Both the position numbers and the translations under genes were made by a program. This document shows positions 6,627 through 14,000 of a stretch of DNA of 21,414 nt, piece by piece (position 1 is the stretch's first letter; every line of letters starts with the position of its first letter). Below the pieces are notes generated by a model. It did not search any database and was not told the origin of the DNA. It worked only from the letters and a program-made list of their open reading frames with translations. The stretch is from IMG/VR virus record IMGVR_UViG_3300025280_000220, positions 1-21,414 of that record; one strand, 5' to 3'. The DNA comes from a virus.

Positions 6627-7070
6627 ATGTATGAGTACGCTATAAAAGAAGTTGTTAAGATTGTTGATGGCGATACCGTAGATGTTATTATTGATTTAGG
6701 GTTTAACCTTTCTAAAAAAGAACGAATACGGCTTGCTGGTATAGACACGCCTGAGAGTAGAACTAGAGACCTAGAAGAAAAAGCAATGGGTCTCGAAGCT
6801 AAAGATTATCTAACAAACAAAATTGAAGCTTGCGATGCTTTACGGGTTAAAACCGAGAAGGATGGTAAGTATGGGCGTATGCTAGGTTGGCTATACGACG
6901 GAGATGCTAATATAAACATGATAATGGTGACGGATGGTTATGCTTGGGAGTATGATGGGGGTACAAAAGACAAAAGCCTCGAAGCTCTCAGAGCTATACG
7001 AAATGCTAAAGGAGATGCTGATGGCGATAAATCGATCACAGATGCAGACGCAGATACAACGTCCACCTAA
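6627..7070 (+). CDS. Staphylococcal-nuclease-type (thermonuclease) enzyme
   Basis: The 147-residue protein is a small SNase-fold (TNase) nuclease that should cut DNA or RNA phosphodiester bonds with Ca2+. The visible motifs are KIVDGDTVDVIIDLGF at about 11-26, ERIRLAGIDTPESR at 32-45 with the catalytic-type Arg35, Asp40, Thr41 and Glu43, and DGKYGRMLGW at 79-88 with Arg84 in the place of the second catalytic Arg. All key residues are present, so it should be active. It has no signal peptide, so it acts in the cytoplasm or in the virion. The C-terminal tail (residues 130-141) has a DADGD pattern like a Ca2+ loop, but it overlaps the ribosome site and start of the next gene. A role in host DNA breakdown, DNA trimming or virion entry is open. 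Confidence 0.88.
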   Translation: MYEYAIKEVVKIVDGDTVDVIIDLGFNLSKKERIRLAGIDTPESRTRDLEEKAMGLEAKDYLTNKIEACDALRVKTEKDGKYGRMLGWLYDGDANINMIMVTDGYAWEYDGGTKDKSLEALRAIRNAKGDADGDKSITDADADTTST

Positions 7071-7152
7071 TAAATATTCAAAGCTTTCACAAAAACGAAA
7101 GAAAGTAGCTGCAAGGGAGAGAAAAAGAAAGGATGGCGTATCTACAAAGTAA
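7021..7152 (+). CDS. Small basic protein overlapping the nuclease gene
   Basis: A 43-residue basic protein starting MAINRSQMQTQIQRPPNKYS and ending in a Lys/Arg-rich tail with KLSQKRKKVAARERKRKDG. It starts inside the nuclease gene, in another frame, with AAAGGAG at 7008-7014 placed six bases before ATG 7021; an ATG at 7015 touches the ribosome site and is less likely. Its end overlaps the start of the next gene by 20 bases. I recognise the start (MAINRSQM) from small basic proteins in marine phages. No function is known. It belongs with the other small basic proteins of this region and may bind nucleic acid. Confidence 0.65.
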   Translation: MAINRSQMQTQIQRPPNKYSKLSQKRKKVAARERKRKDGVSTK

Positions 7153-7822
7153 TATACCGTATTTTAAAGCGTGGGTTCGGAGAGAATACACTAAAAATTT
7201 AGAAGAATATCATGGAGATTTTTTACACGCTATGGTCGTCGCAGTAACAACAATGCCAAACAGAACACTCAGTTTTCAAGTTATATTTACTGGGTGTGAG
7301 TCTGATGATACTGACGATCCAAATGTTCATGGAGGGGCTATGTGGGCACGTATGCCGCTAACAGCACTTGTTGCAGATGTGTTATACGAAGAGTGGCCTA
7401 CAGAACTTCCCCCCTATATAGCGCAACCTTGGGATTGTATGTCCCATAACCACGCTGTTTATAAGATAGAGAGGGCTTCACCTGCACCTTGGATAGCAAA
7501 AGTTGATGGTGAGTTCTTCCCTGCTAAATACTATTTCACTGTGGATTATACGGACAGTGAGGTAGCAGATGACCCCGCACAACATAAACAGAGTCATGTA
7601 CTTGAATTATTAGACGCAGGAGAGTATACAGGTAATATTGTTGCTCTACCCAACAATAGAGTTCGGGTTACTCACCCTGCGTGGTTTGAAACAGGTCAAG
7701 GTGCACCAGATTTTAAACCAAACCAACATACTTTTAATTCAAAAGAAGACGTGTCTTATGTTTGGGATACGCAACGTGTGTTTAACAATATGTATACGGA
7801 GGAAGAAGAAGAAGATGCGTAG
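7133..7822 (+). CDS. Conserved-type protein of unknown function, 229 residues
   Basis: This soluble protein starts MAYLQSNIPYFKAWVRREYT and has a mixed alpha/beta pattern with many aromatic residues. There is a hydrophobic core strand (HAMVVAVTTM, LSFQVIFTG), a segment HGGAMWARMPLTALVADVLY, then YIAQPWDCMSHNHAVYKIER, and a C-terminal half with FFPAKYYFTVDYTDSEVADD and a final acidic EEEEEDA. It has no signal peptide or membrane segment. I know similar proteins from marine phage structural regions but no function. The several His, Cys and Asp residues (WDCMSHNH) could bind a metal, without a pattern I can name. The gene overlaps both neighbours (20 bases upstream, 8 downstream), so it is tightly coupled with small basic protein genes. 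Confidence 0.7.
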   Translation: MAYLQSNIPYFKAWVRREYTKNLEEYHGDFLHAMVVAVTTMPNRTLSFQVIFTGCESDDTDDPNVHGGAMWARMPLTALVADVLYEEWPTELPPYIAQPWDCMSHNHAVYKIERASPAPWIAKVDGEFFPAKYYFTVDYTDSEVADDPAQHKQSHVLELLDAGEYTGNIVALPNNRVRVTHPAWFETGQGAPDFKPNQHTFNSKEDVSYVWDTQRVFNNMYTEEEEEDA

Positions 7823-7979
7823 ATACTATAAATCAGGGGGCAAGATTTGTGCCAAAGGCAAGTCTTGGGCAAAACGTACTTTTGATACTTACCCTAGCGC
7901 ATACGCTAATATGGCTGCCTCTAAGTACTGTAAAGATCCTAACTATGCTAAGGGTAGTAAAGGAAAGAAGAAAAAGTAA
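7815..7979 (+). CDS. Small Cys-containing basic protein (MRRYYKSGGK start)
   Basis: The 54-residue product starts MRRYYKSGGKICAKGKSWAK, continues RTFDTYPSAYANMAASKYCK and ends in a run of Lys and Gly. I chose ATG 7815 because GGAGG at 7799-7803 lies upstream and the core matches the short CAKGK.WAKRTF..YPSAYANM proteins I recall from marine phages; longer in-frame starts would read through the upstream gene. Two Cys at 12 and 39 may bind a metal. The N-terminus MR(R)YYK(S)G is shared with the basic protein at 5605-5919. The stop overlaps the next start (TAATG at 7977-7981). No function is known; nucleic-acid or virion binding is inferred. Confidence 0.7.
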   Translation: MRRYYKSGGKICAKGKSWAKRTFDTYPSAYANMAASKYCKDPNYAKGSKGKKKK

Positions 7980-8308
7980 TGGGTGATTTAAAGAAATGGG
8001 TAGACCAAGACTGGGTTAGGATTGGTACAGACGGTAAGATTAAAGGTAAGTGTGGTACTTCTAAGGATAAGAAGAACCCAGATCGATGTTTGCCCAGAAG
8101 TAAAGCAAGTAGTTTAAGTCAGTCACAACGAGCAACGACTGCAAAAAAGAAAAAGCGGGAGGGAGCAAAAGGAAAAACAGTAGTAAAGAACACAAAACCT
8201 GCTACAGTACGCCTTAATGGTGGCGGTTTAGCCCGAAAAAGGAGAGATGTAGCAAGGGGTTGTGGGGCTGTTCAAGAGTCAAGACGTAAGAAAACTTTAT
8301 ATATTTAG
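7979..8308 (+). CDS. DUF5872-like basic protein with GRGCGAV-type tail
   Basis: This codes for a 109-residue basic protein. The N-terminal half (DLKKWVDQDWVRIGTDGKIK, then CGTSKDKKNPDRCLPRSKAS) matches a family I know as DUF5872 (number from memory), found in marine phages and some large viruses. It has two Cys about 20 residues apart. The C-terminal part (NGGGLARKRRDVARGCGAVQ, ending RRKKTLYI) is a separate tag-like segment of a kind widely seen at the ends of small marine phage proteins. Translation is coupled to the previous gene by a TAATG overlap. Function is unknown; DNA binding or packaging into the virion is a reasonable guess from charge. Confidence 0.75.
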   Translation: MGDLKKWVDQDWVRIGTDGKIKGKCGTSKDKKNPDRCLPRSKASSLSQSQRATTAKKKKREGAKGKTVVKNTKPATVRLNGGGLARKRRDVARGCGAVQESRRKKTLYI

Positions 8309-8317
8309 GAGATAAGT

Positions 8318-8695
8318 ATGGCAGATTTAGAGATGATTAGTATTGGTAGTAACCTCGATGGTGACCCTGTTTACCAAGTAGGAAGTAGAAACAGCGACGG
8401 TAAAATGATGTTAGCATCTACCACAATAATGACTGAAGCCGAAGCAAAAGCTATGATTGCGAGTAAAGCATCTGCGGAAGTAGTTGAAGAAGCTGAAGTA
8501 ATTGAAGAAGCTGAAGTAATTGAAGAAGCTGAAGTAATTGAAGAAGCTGAAGAGATTAATGACACTGTTGTAGATGTAGATAGCATGAGTAAGCTACAAC
8601 TAGAGGCATATATGCGTGAGCATGGTATTGAGCTTGATCGACGTAAAAAGAAAAAAGATTTACTAAGTCAAGTAAAAGCGTTTTTTAAGGAATAG
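8318..8695 (+). CDS. Acidic repeat protein with HeH/SAP-like C-terminal domain
   Basis: The 125-residue product has three parts. Residues 1-50 form a small beta-rich start (YQVGSRNSDGKMMLASTTIM) followed by a helix. Residues about 54-78 are a tandem repeat of EVIEEA (four copies, the first EVVEEA), strongly acidic. Residues about 89-124 (MSKLQLEAYMREHGIELDRR, then KKKKDLLSQVKAFF) look like a HeH/SAP/LEM helix-extension-helix domain, a fold used to bind DNA or RNA and common in phage proteins. TAGGAGA at 8306-8312 is a good ribosome site. The acidic middle contrasts with the basic neighbours and may act as a flexible spacer or bind them. The domain call rests on the pattern only. Confidence 0.65.
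   Translation: MADLEMISIGSNLDGDPVYQVGSRNSDGKMMLASTTIMTEAEAKAMIASKASAEVVEEAEVIEEAEVIEEAEVIEEAEEINDTVVDVDSMSKLQLEAYMREHGIELDRRKKKKDLLSQVKAFFKE
8477..8548 (+). repeat. Tandem 18-base repeat, four copies
   Basis: The unit GAAGTAATTGAAGAAGCT occurs at 8477-8494 (one mismatch), 8495-8512, 8513-8530 and 8531-8548, then breaks off. It codes for EVIEEA in each copy. The last three copies are identical at DNA level, so the expansion is recent or kept uniform, and copy number may vary between related phages. Confidence 0.95.
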
Positions 8696-8698
8696 ACA

Positions 8699-9382
8699 AT
8701 GGCTACTTCGGGAACCACCGCCTTTGATATGGACTTCACAGAGATTGCTGAAGAAGCGTGGGAGCGTGCGGGACGCGAAATGCGTTCTGGTTATGATTTA
8801 AGAACTGCCCGTAGGTCTATGAATTTAATGACCATTGAGTGGCAGAACCGTGGCATTAATATGTGGACTATCGATAGTGGTACAGTGACACTGGTATCAG
8901 GTACTTCACGGTATGATTTACCAGCAGATACAGTAGACCTTCTTGAACATGTGGTACGCACGGATAGTGGTAACACTACGAAACAATCTGATCTCACCAT
9001 AAGTCGTATTAGTGTGAGTACCTACGCTGCTATCCCAAACAAGTTAACACAAGGTAGACCTATCCAGGTGTGGGTTGAACGGCTAGCGACCCCAAAAATT
9101 AATGTGTGGCCTGTGCCTGATAAAAGTGGGTATATATTTGCGTATTGGCGTATACGTAGAGTAGAAGATGCAGGTAGTGGTGTAGAGACCGCAGACATGA
9201 CATTTAGGTTTTTACCTTGTCTTGTAGCAGGACTAGCGTACCACATAGCTATGAAAATTCCTGAACTTGTCGAAAGAGTGCCGATGCTAAAGGCCGCATA
9301 TGAAGAAGAATTTGCTAGAGCTGCAAGTGAAGATAGAGAGAAAACCTCCGCTATCTTTGTACCTCGTGTGAGTAGCATTTAA
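8699..9382 (+). CDS. Head-tail connector/tail accessory protein (gp4-like, probable)
   Basis: A 227-residue protein with the pattern of short-tailed phage neck proteins: an N-terminal helix pair (FTEIAEEAWERAGREMRSGY), then DLRTARRSMNLMTIEWQNRG at about 33-52, a beta segment SGTSRYDLPADTVDLLEHVV, and a C-terminal helical part with FLPCLVAGLAYHIAMKIPEL. Proteins of this layout in marine podoviruses are usually annotated as gp4-like tail accessory or connector proteins that close the portal ring. The place, between head genes and the adaptor and fibre genes, agrees. AAGGAA at 8687-8692 serves as ribosome site. Next to it lies a zinc-type small protein gene with a one-base gap. The exact connector class is inferred from memory of similar sequences. 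Confidence 0.7.
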   Translation: MATSGTTAFDMDFTEIAEEAWERAGREMRSGYDLRTARRSMNLMTIEWQNRGINMWTIDSGTVTLVSGTSRYDLPADTVDLLEHVVRTDSGNTTKQSDLTISRISVSTYAAIPNKLTQGRPIQVWVERLATPKINVWPVPDKSGYIFAYWRIRRVEDAGSGVETADMTFRFLPCLVAGLAYHIAMKIPELVERVPMLKAAYEEEFARAASEDREKTSAIFVPRVSSI

Positions 9383-9383
9383 T

Positions 9384-9737
9384 ATGGCACGAGCGTTCGC
9401 ATCTAACGATAAAGCGATAGCAGAATGTGATGTTTGTGGGTTTCGCTACAAATTAAAAGAGTTGCGTAACATAATCAAAAAAGGTAAAGATACAAACATA
9501 AAAGCGTGTCGTGAGTGTTGGGGGCCAGACCATCCGCAGAATAAATTAGGGATGCGCCCTGTACACGATCCACAAGCAATACGTAACCCACGTCCTGATT
9601 TTGCAGGGTATGATAGTAATAGAAATATACAATGGGGTTGGAACCCTGTAGGTGATGGCAAGAACATATATGATTTAACCATTAACAACCTAGAAGCAAC
9701 TGGAGCTATAGGTGACGTAACAGTAACAACCACATAG
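9384..9737 (+). CDS. Four-Cys zinc-binding small neck/tail protein
   Basis: The 117-residue protein has two CxxC pairs, C15-DV-C18 (CDVCGFRYKLKELR) and C42-RE-C45 (CRECWGPDHPQNK), which should hold one zinc ion. A conserved-looking basic and Pro segment follows (PVHDPQAIRNPRPD), and the end (IYDLTINNLEATGAI) is a short beta strand region. This type sits in neck/tail regions of many marine phages; I know of no proven role. It starts one base after the connector stop and so is probably co-translated; no clear ribosome site is seen. The zinc knuckle may pin it to the connector, fibre or DNA. It lacks any membrane segment or export signal. Confidence 0.7.
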   Translation: MARAFASNDKAIAECDVCGFRYKLKELRNIIKKGKDTNIKACRECWGPDHPQNKLGMRPVHDPQAIRNPRPDFAGYDSNRNIQWGWNPVGDGKNIYDLTINNLEATGAIGDVTVTTT

Positions 9738-9747
9738 AGGTGCAATT

Positions 9748-9927
9748 ATGATGAAGAAAAAAGGTTACGCTAACGGCGGCAAAATGATGAAAAAGGGTTA
9801 CGCTAACGGTGGTAAAGTAAACACCAAAGGTGGCGCTAAAGGTGGCAAAAAGAAAGAACGTAAAGTTAAAATACGCGGCACAGGTGCAGCCACTAAAGGG
9901 TTATTTTCAAGAGGGCCAATGGGATAA
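9748..9927 (+). CDS. Small basic protein with KGYANGGK repeats
   Basis: This 59-residue Lys/Gly-rich protein begins with an in-frame ATG pair at 9748-9753, preceded by AGAGGTG at 9736-9742. It has two copies of KKGYANGGK (about residues 4-12 and 16-24), a Lys-rich middle, and a C-terminal VKIRGTGAATKGLFSRGPMG. That ending has the same pattern (hydrophobic-RGxGxA-x-KG) as the VRGAGIARKG tag of the proteins at 5920-6624 and is a common ending of small marine phage proteins. The repeat is also clear at DNA level (9758-9783 and 9791-9816). It lies between the zinc protein and adaptor genes. Function is unknown; nucleic-acid or virion binding is inferred from charge. Confidence 0.65.
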   Translation: MMKKKGYANGGKMMKKGYANGGKVNTKGGAKGGKKKERKVKIRGTGAATKGLFSRGPMG

Positions 9928-9930
9928 GAT

Positions 9931-10560
9931 ATGAATTATTCTTCGCTCAAAACAAATATAGAGGATATCTGTGAGACTTCTTTTACAGATGACCAACTTG
10001 CTATGTTTACGCAACAGGCAGAAGAGAAGATATATAACGCAGTACAAATACCTGCTCTACGTAAGGTAGATACTGGCCCTTTGGTATCTACAAACAAGCT
10101 ATACACTCTGCCAAGTGATTATTTGTATACCTACAGCATCTCTATTATTAGCAGTAGCACGCATACATACTTGTTAAATAAAGACGTAAATTTCCTACGA
10201 GAAGCTTATCCAGTAAATACAAGCGCAAAGTACGGTGCTCCTAAGTTTTATGCTCAGTATAGTGAAACTCAGATTGAGCTCGCTCCAACACCAGACGCTA
10301 ACTATGAGCTTGAGCATGTGTATGGATTCTACCCTACATCTATTGTAACTGCATCTACAACATGGCTTGGAGATAACGCGAGTTCTGCATTGCTAAACGG
10401 CGCATTGGTTGAAGCTATACGGTTCCAAAAAGGAGAACCAGATGTTGTTGCTAATTACGAGAAATTATATTTAATATCTATGGAATTGTTAAAAAATCTT
10501 GGGGATGGGTATTTACGTAGAGACGCTTATCGATCTGGGCAGTATAGGGAAAAAGTATAG
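9931..10560 (+). CDS. Head-tail adaptor protein (probable)
   Basis: The 209-residue protein has an N-terminal helix with FTDDQLAMFTQQAEEKIYNA followed by VQIPALRK, then YTLPSDYLYTYSISIIS, a segment LLNKDVNFLREAYP at about 81-94, IELAPTPDANYELEHVYGFY, and a helical end starting WLGDNASSALLNGALVEAIR. I recognise this as the adaptor type found in short-tailed phages (phiSU10-like adaptor), which binds beneath the portal and links it to the tail nozzle. The start is set by the preceding stop (3 bases away); the upstream ribosome site is weak. It follows a small basic protein gene and precedes the tail protein and fibre genes, which agrees with a neck role. Confidence 0.7.
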   Translation: MNYSSLKTNIEDICETSFTDDQLAMFTQQAEEKIYNAVQIPALRKVDTGPLVSTNKLYTLPSDYLYTYSISIISSSTHTYLLNKDVNFLREAYPVNTSAKYGAPKFYAQYSETQIELAPTPDANYELEHVYGFYPTSIVTASTTWLGDNASSALLNGALVEAIRFQKGEPDVVANYEKLYLISMELLKNLGDGYLRRDAYRSGQYREKV

Positions 10561-10563
10561 ATA

Positions 10564-11004
10564 ATGGCTTTTACTGGTAATTATATGTGTACATCGTTTA
10601 AAGTCGCTCTGTTAAACGGAGAGATGGACTTTAGCTCTGATACGTCTCAGTCCTTCAAGATTGCTTTATATACCTCTGACGCAACTCTGAACGCTGCTAC
10701 AACCGCATATAGTACAACAAATGAAGCATCAGGTACAGGATACACCGCAGGGGGTAACACATTAACCATAGCTACAAACCCTACTAGTGATACAGATGGT
10801 ACTGTGGCTTACTTAGACTTTTCAGATACATCATGGACGAGTTCCTCAATTACAGCGCGTGGGGCGCTGATATACAAATCTGGTGGTACAACTCCCGCAG
10901 TTGCAGTACTAGACTTTGGTTCAGAGAAAACGTCAAGTGATAGCACATTTACAATAACATTCCCCACATCAGCGGCTTCAAGCGCAATTATACGTGTTGG
11001 ATAG
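10564..11004 (+). CDS. Small tail/fibre-associated structural protein
   Basis: A 146-residue beta-rich protein starting MAFTGNYMCTSFKVALLNGE, with FKIALYTSDATLNAATTAYS, a TGYTAGGNTLTI segment, ITARGALIYKSGG and a C-terminal AVLDFGSEKTSSDSTFTITF. Proteins with this exact layout often stand just before the tail fibre gene in marine phages. They have no enzyme motif and look like small beta sandwiches that could form part of the nozzle tip or hold the fibre. The start is 3 bases after the adaptor stop and 13 bases separate its end from the fibre start. The role is inferred from place. Confidence 0.6.
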   Translation: MAFTGNYMCTSFKVALLNGEMDFSSDTSQSFKIALYTSDATLNAATTAYSTTNEASGTGYTAGGNTLTIATNPTSDTDGTVAYLDFSDTSWTSSSITARGALIYKSGGTTPAVAVLDFGSEKTSSDSTFTITFPTSAASSAIIRVG

Positions 11005-11017
11005 AAAGGTTTAGACG

Positions 11018-14000
11018 ATGGCAAGTACTTATGAGAATGACCTCAGACTTCAAGAGATTGGCACAGGCGAGCAGTCTGGTACATGGGGTACGACCACAAA
11101 CACAAACTTAGAATTAATTGGTGAAGCACTTTCCTACAGCGCCACAGGCGAAGCAATAGCTAACGCAAGCACACATACTATAACAGTAGCAGATGGGGTA
11201 GCCGACGAAGCACGTTGTTTCTACTTAAAATGCACAGGTGGCGGGCAAGCATGTACAGTTACACTTGCGCCTAACTCGCTGTCTAAAGTCTGGGTTATTG
11301 AGAACACAACTAGCTATACATTGACGTTCTCACAAGGGTCTGGCGCTAACGTCGCTATACTTGCAGGTCAAGTTAAGATGATAGCTACCGATGGCGCAGG
11401 TTCTGGCGCAGCAATTTATGACCTTATGCAAGACCTGGCTGTACCTGATTTGTTTGTAGATGATGACTTAACTCTGCAGTCTGACGCTGCGGTACTTGGC
11501 TTTGGTGCAGATAAAGATACTACACTGACACATGTTGCTGACACTGGGTTACTATTAAACAGTACACGACAACTACAGTTTGGAGACTCAGGAACGTATA
11601 TTCATCAAAGTGCTGATGGAGTCCTTGATTTAGTATCCGATACAGAAATAGAGATTAACGCTACAACCATAGATATAAATGGTGCAGTAGATGTTTCTGG
11701 TACATATACTGGTGGTGGTTTAATGACCACAGGTGGCAACATAGTTATCCCTGACGCGGGTAATATTGGATCTGCTAGTGACACAAATGCAATCGCTATA
11801 GGCGCTGATGGTGATGTTACGCTAACTCAAGATTTAGAGCTACAACATGATGCCGCAACATTATCTTTCGGGGCAGACAACGATGTTATTCTTACGCACG
11901 TAGCTGATACAGGGTTGCTGTTAAATTCAACAATGCAACTTCAGTTTAATGATGCATCACAATATATTAATGCTCCTAGTGCCACAGTACTAGATATTAA
12001 TGCTACAGATGAGATTGAGCTTAACGCCACTCTTATTGATGTAAACGGTAACTTAGACGTTTCTGGTACATCACAACTTACAGGAGTAGTTACCTTTACA
12101 GCCACTCCAGTGTTTAGTTCAGACATTACTATTGAAGATGATTTATTCCTAGATAGTGACGCAGCAGTAATTCACTTAGGTGAAGATGGAGACGTAACTC
12201 TTACGCACGTAGCTGATACAGGCATATTGTTAAATTCAACAATGCAACTTCAGTTTAACGATGCGTCACAATATATTAATGCTCCTAGCGCGACTGTCCT
12301 AGATATTAACGCTACAGATGAGGTAGAACTTAACGCTACATTAGTAGATATTAATGCTAACTTAGAAGTTTCAGGCACTGCCGCAATAACAGGAATTGCT
12401 ACCTTTACTGACGATATAATCATTGGTGATGGTAAGACTATTGGCTCTGCCTCAGATGTGGACGCCATGACTATAGCTTCTAACGGGCAAGTAACCTTTA
12501 CGCAGACACTCATTGGTACGGCACTAGACATTTCTGGTGATATTGATGTGGATGGAACGACTAACCTAGACGTGGTGGATATTGATGGTGCTGTTGATAT
12601 GGCAAGCACTCTTGCTGTAGGCGGTGTCGTTACAGCCAACGCAGGTGTAGTTGTAGATAATATTACAATCGATGGCACTGAAATAGACTTATCTTCTGGT
12701 GATCTTACGATAGATGTTGCAGGAAATATTGACCTTGATGCAGATGGAGGACAAGTTAGTATATCAGATGGTGGTACGGAGATAGGTTATCTATATAATA
12801 GTTCTAGTGATTTTATTATCCAAAGTGCAGTTTCTGATAAAGATATTAAGATTCAAGGTAACGATGGTGGTTCAACCGTTACAGCCCTGACCCTTGATAT
12901 GTCAGATGCAGGTACTGCTTTATTTAACAGTGATGTTCGTCTAAATGATGCCAAGGTACTTCGCCTTGGTAATGACCAAGATTTTAGAATTTCATTTGAT
13001 GGTAGTCACGGTGTTATACAAAATACAACAACTGACTCAGATATACTTTTAAAAGGTAACGATGATGGTTCAACCATTACAGCTCTCACCCTTGATATGT
13101 CAGCGGCAGGTGCGGCTACGTTTAATGATAAAATTACAGCAGTTGGTACATCTGTATTTACTAACTTAGACATCTCAGGTGACATAGACGTAGACGGTAC
13201 AACAAACTTAGACGCTGTAGACGTAGATGGTGCAGTTAACTTTGCGGCAGACGTTACCTTTGCAGATGGTGCAGATATTATTACTGCTTCAGCAGGTACA
13301 TCTAACTTCAGAGCAGGTGTTAATGCAGGTAACTCAATAGCATCTGGCGGTAACTACAACGTAGCTGTAGGTGATAGTTCTGGTACTGCGATTACAACTG
13401 GTGATGAGAATGTTTTTGTAGGATTTAAAGCTGGGTTTGGTACTACAACTTCAGGGCAAAATATAGCTATAGGGTCAGGTGCTTTAGAAACTAATATTTT
13501 AGGTAGTCATAATGTTGGTATAGGTAATGCAGCTCTTGCTACTATGAACCAAGGTACTGCTACAAATACATACAATACCGCAGTTGGTTCATCAGCAGGT
13601 GGAGCAATAACCACAGGCACAAATAATACCTTAATTGGTGGATTAGCTGGTGATGCAATTACAACAGGTGTTTCTAATAATGCAGTTGGATACGGTGCTT
13701 TAGGTGCAACCACTACTGCTAATCAGAACAATGCTTTTGGTAGAAACTCTTTAGGGGCTAATACAACTGGTGCTGATAATACTGCTTTCGGACAAAATAC
13801 TTTAGGAACAAATGTACTAGGTAGTAAGTCTACCGCAGTGGGTTCTGACGCTTTATCCACTCAAAACTATGCAACAGCTACGGATGGGTATAATACAGCA
13901 GTAGGTTATCTAGCAGGATCAGCAGTAACCACAGGCATACAGAACACTCTTTTAGGCGCAAACTCAGGGGATGCCTTAACGGATGCTGATTTTAATGTTG

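Noticed and set aside
6434-6748. Antisense frame of 104 codons
   Set aside because: It crosses the stop/start junction of two sense genes that have clear tags and catalytic motifs; the product is a Tyr/Leu/Ser-rich shadow.
6934-7020. Longer start for the 43-residue basic protein, inside the nuclease gene
   Set aside because: The ribosome site AAAGGAG at 7008-7014 and family-like start MAINRSQM point to ATG 7021; upstream residues are a shadow of the nuclease.
7638-7814. Longer start for the small Cys protein at 7815
   Set aside because: It would run 59 codons through the preceding gene in another frame without a ribosome site; GGAGG and the motif start support 7815.
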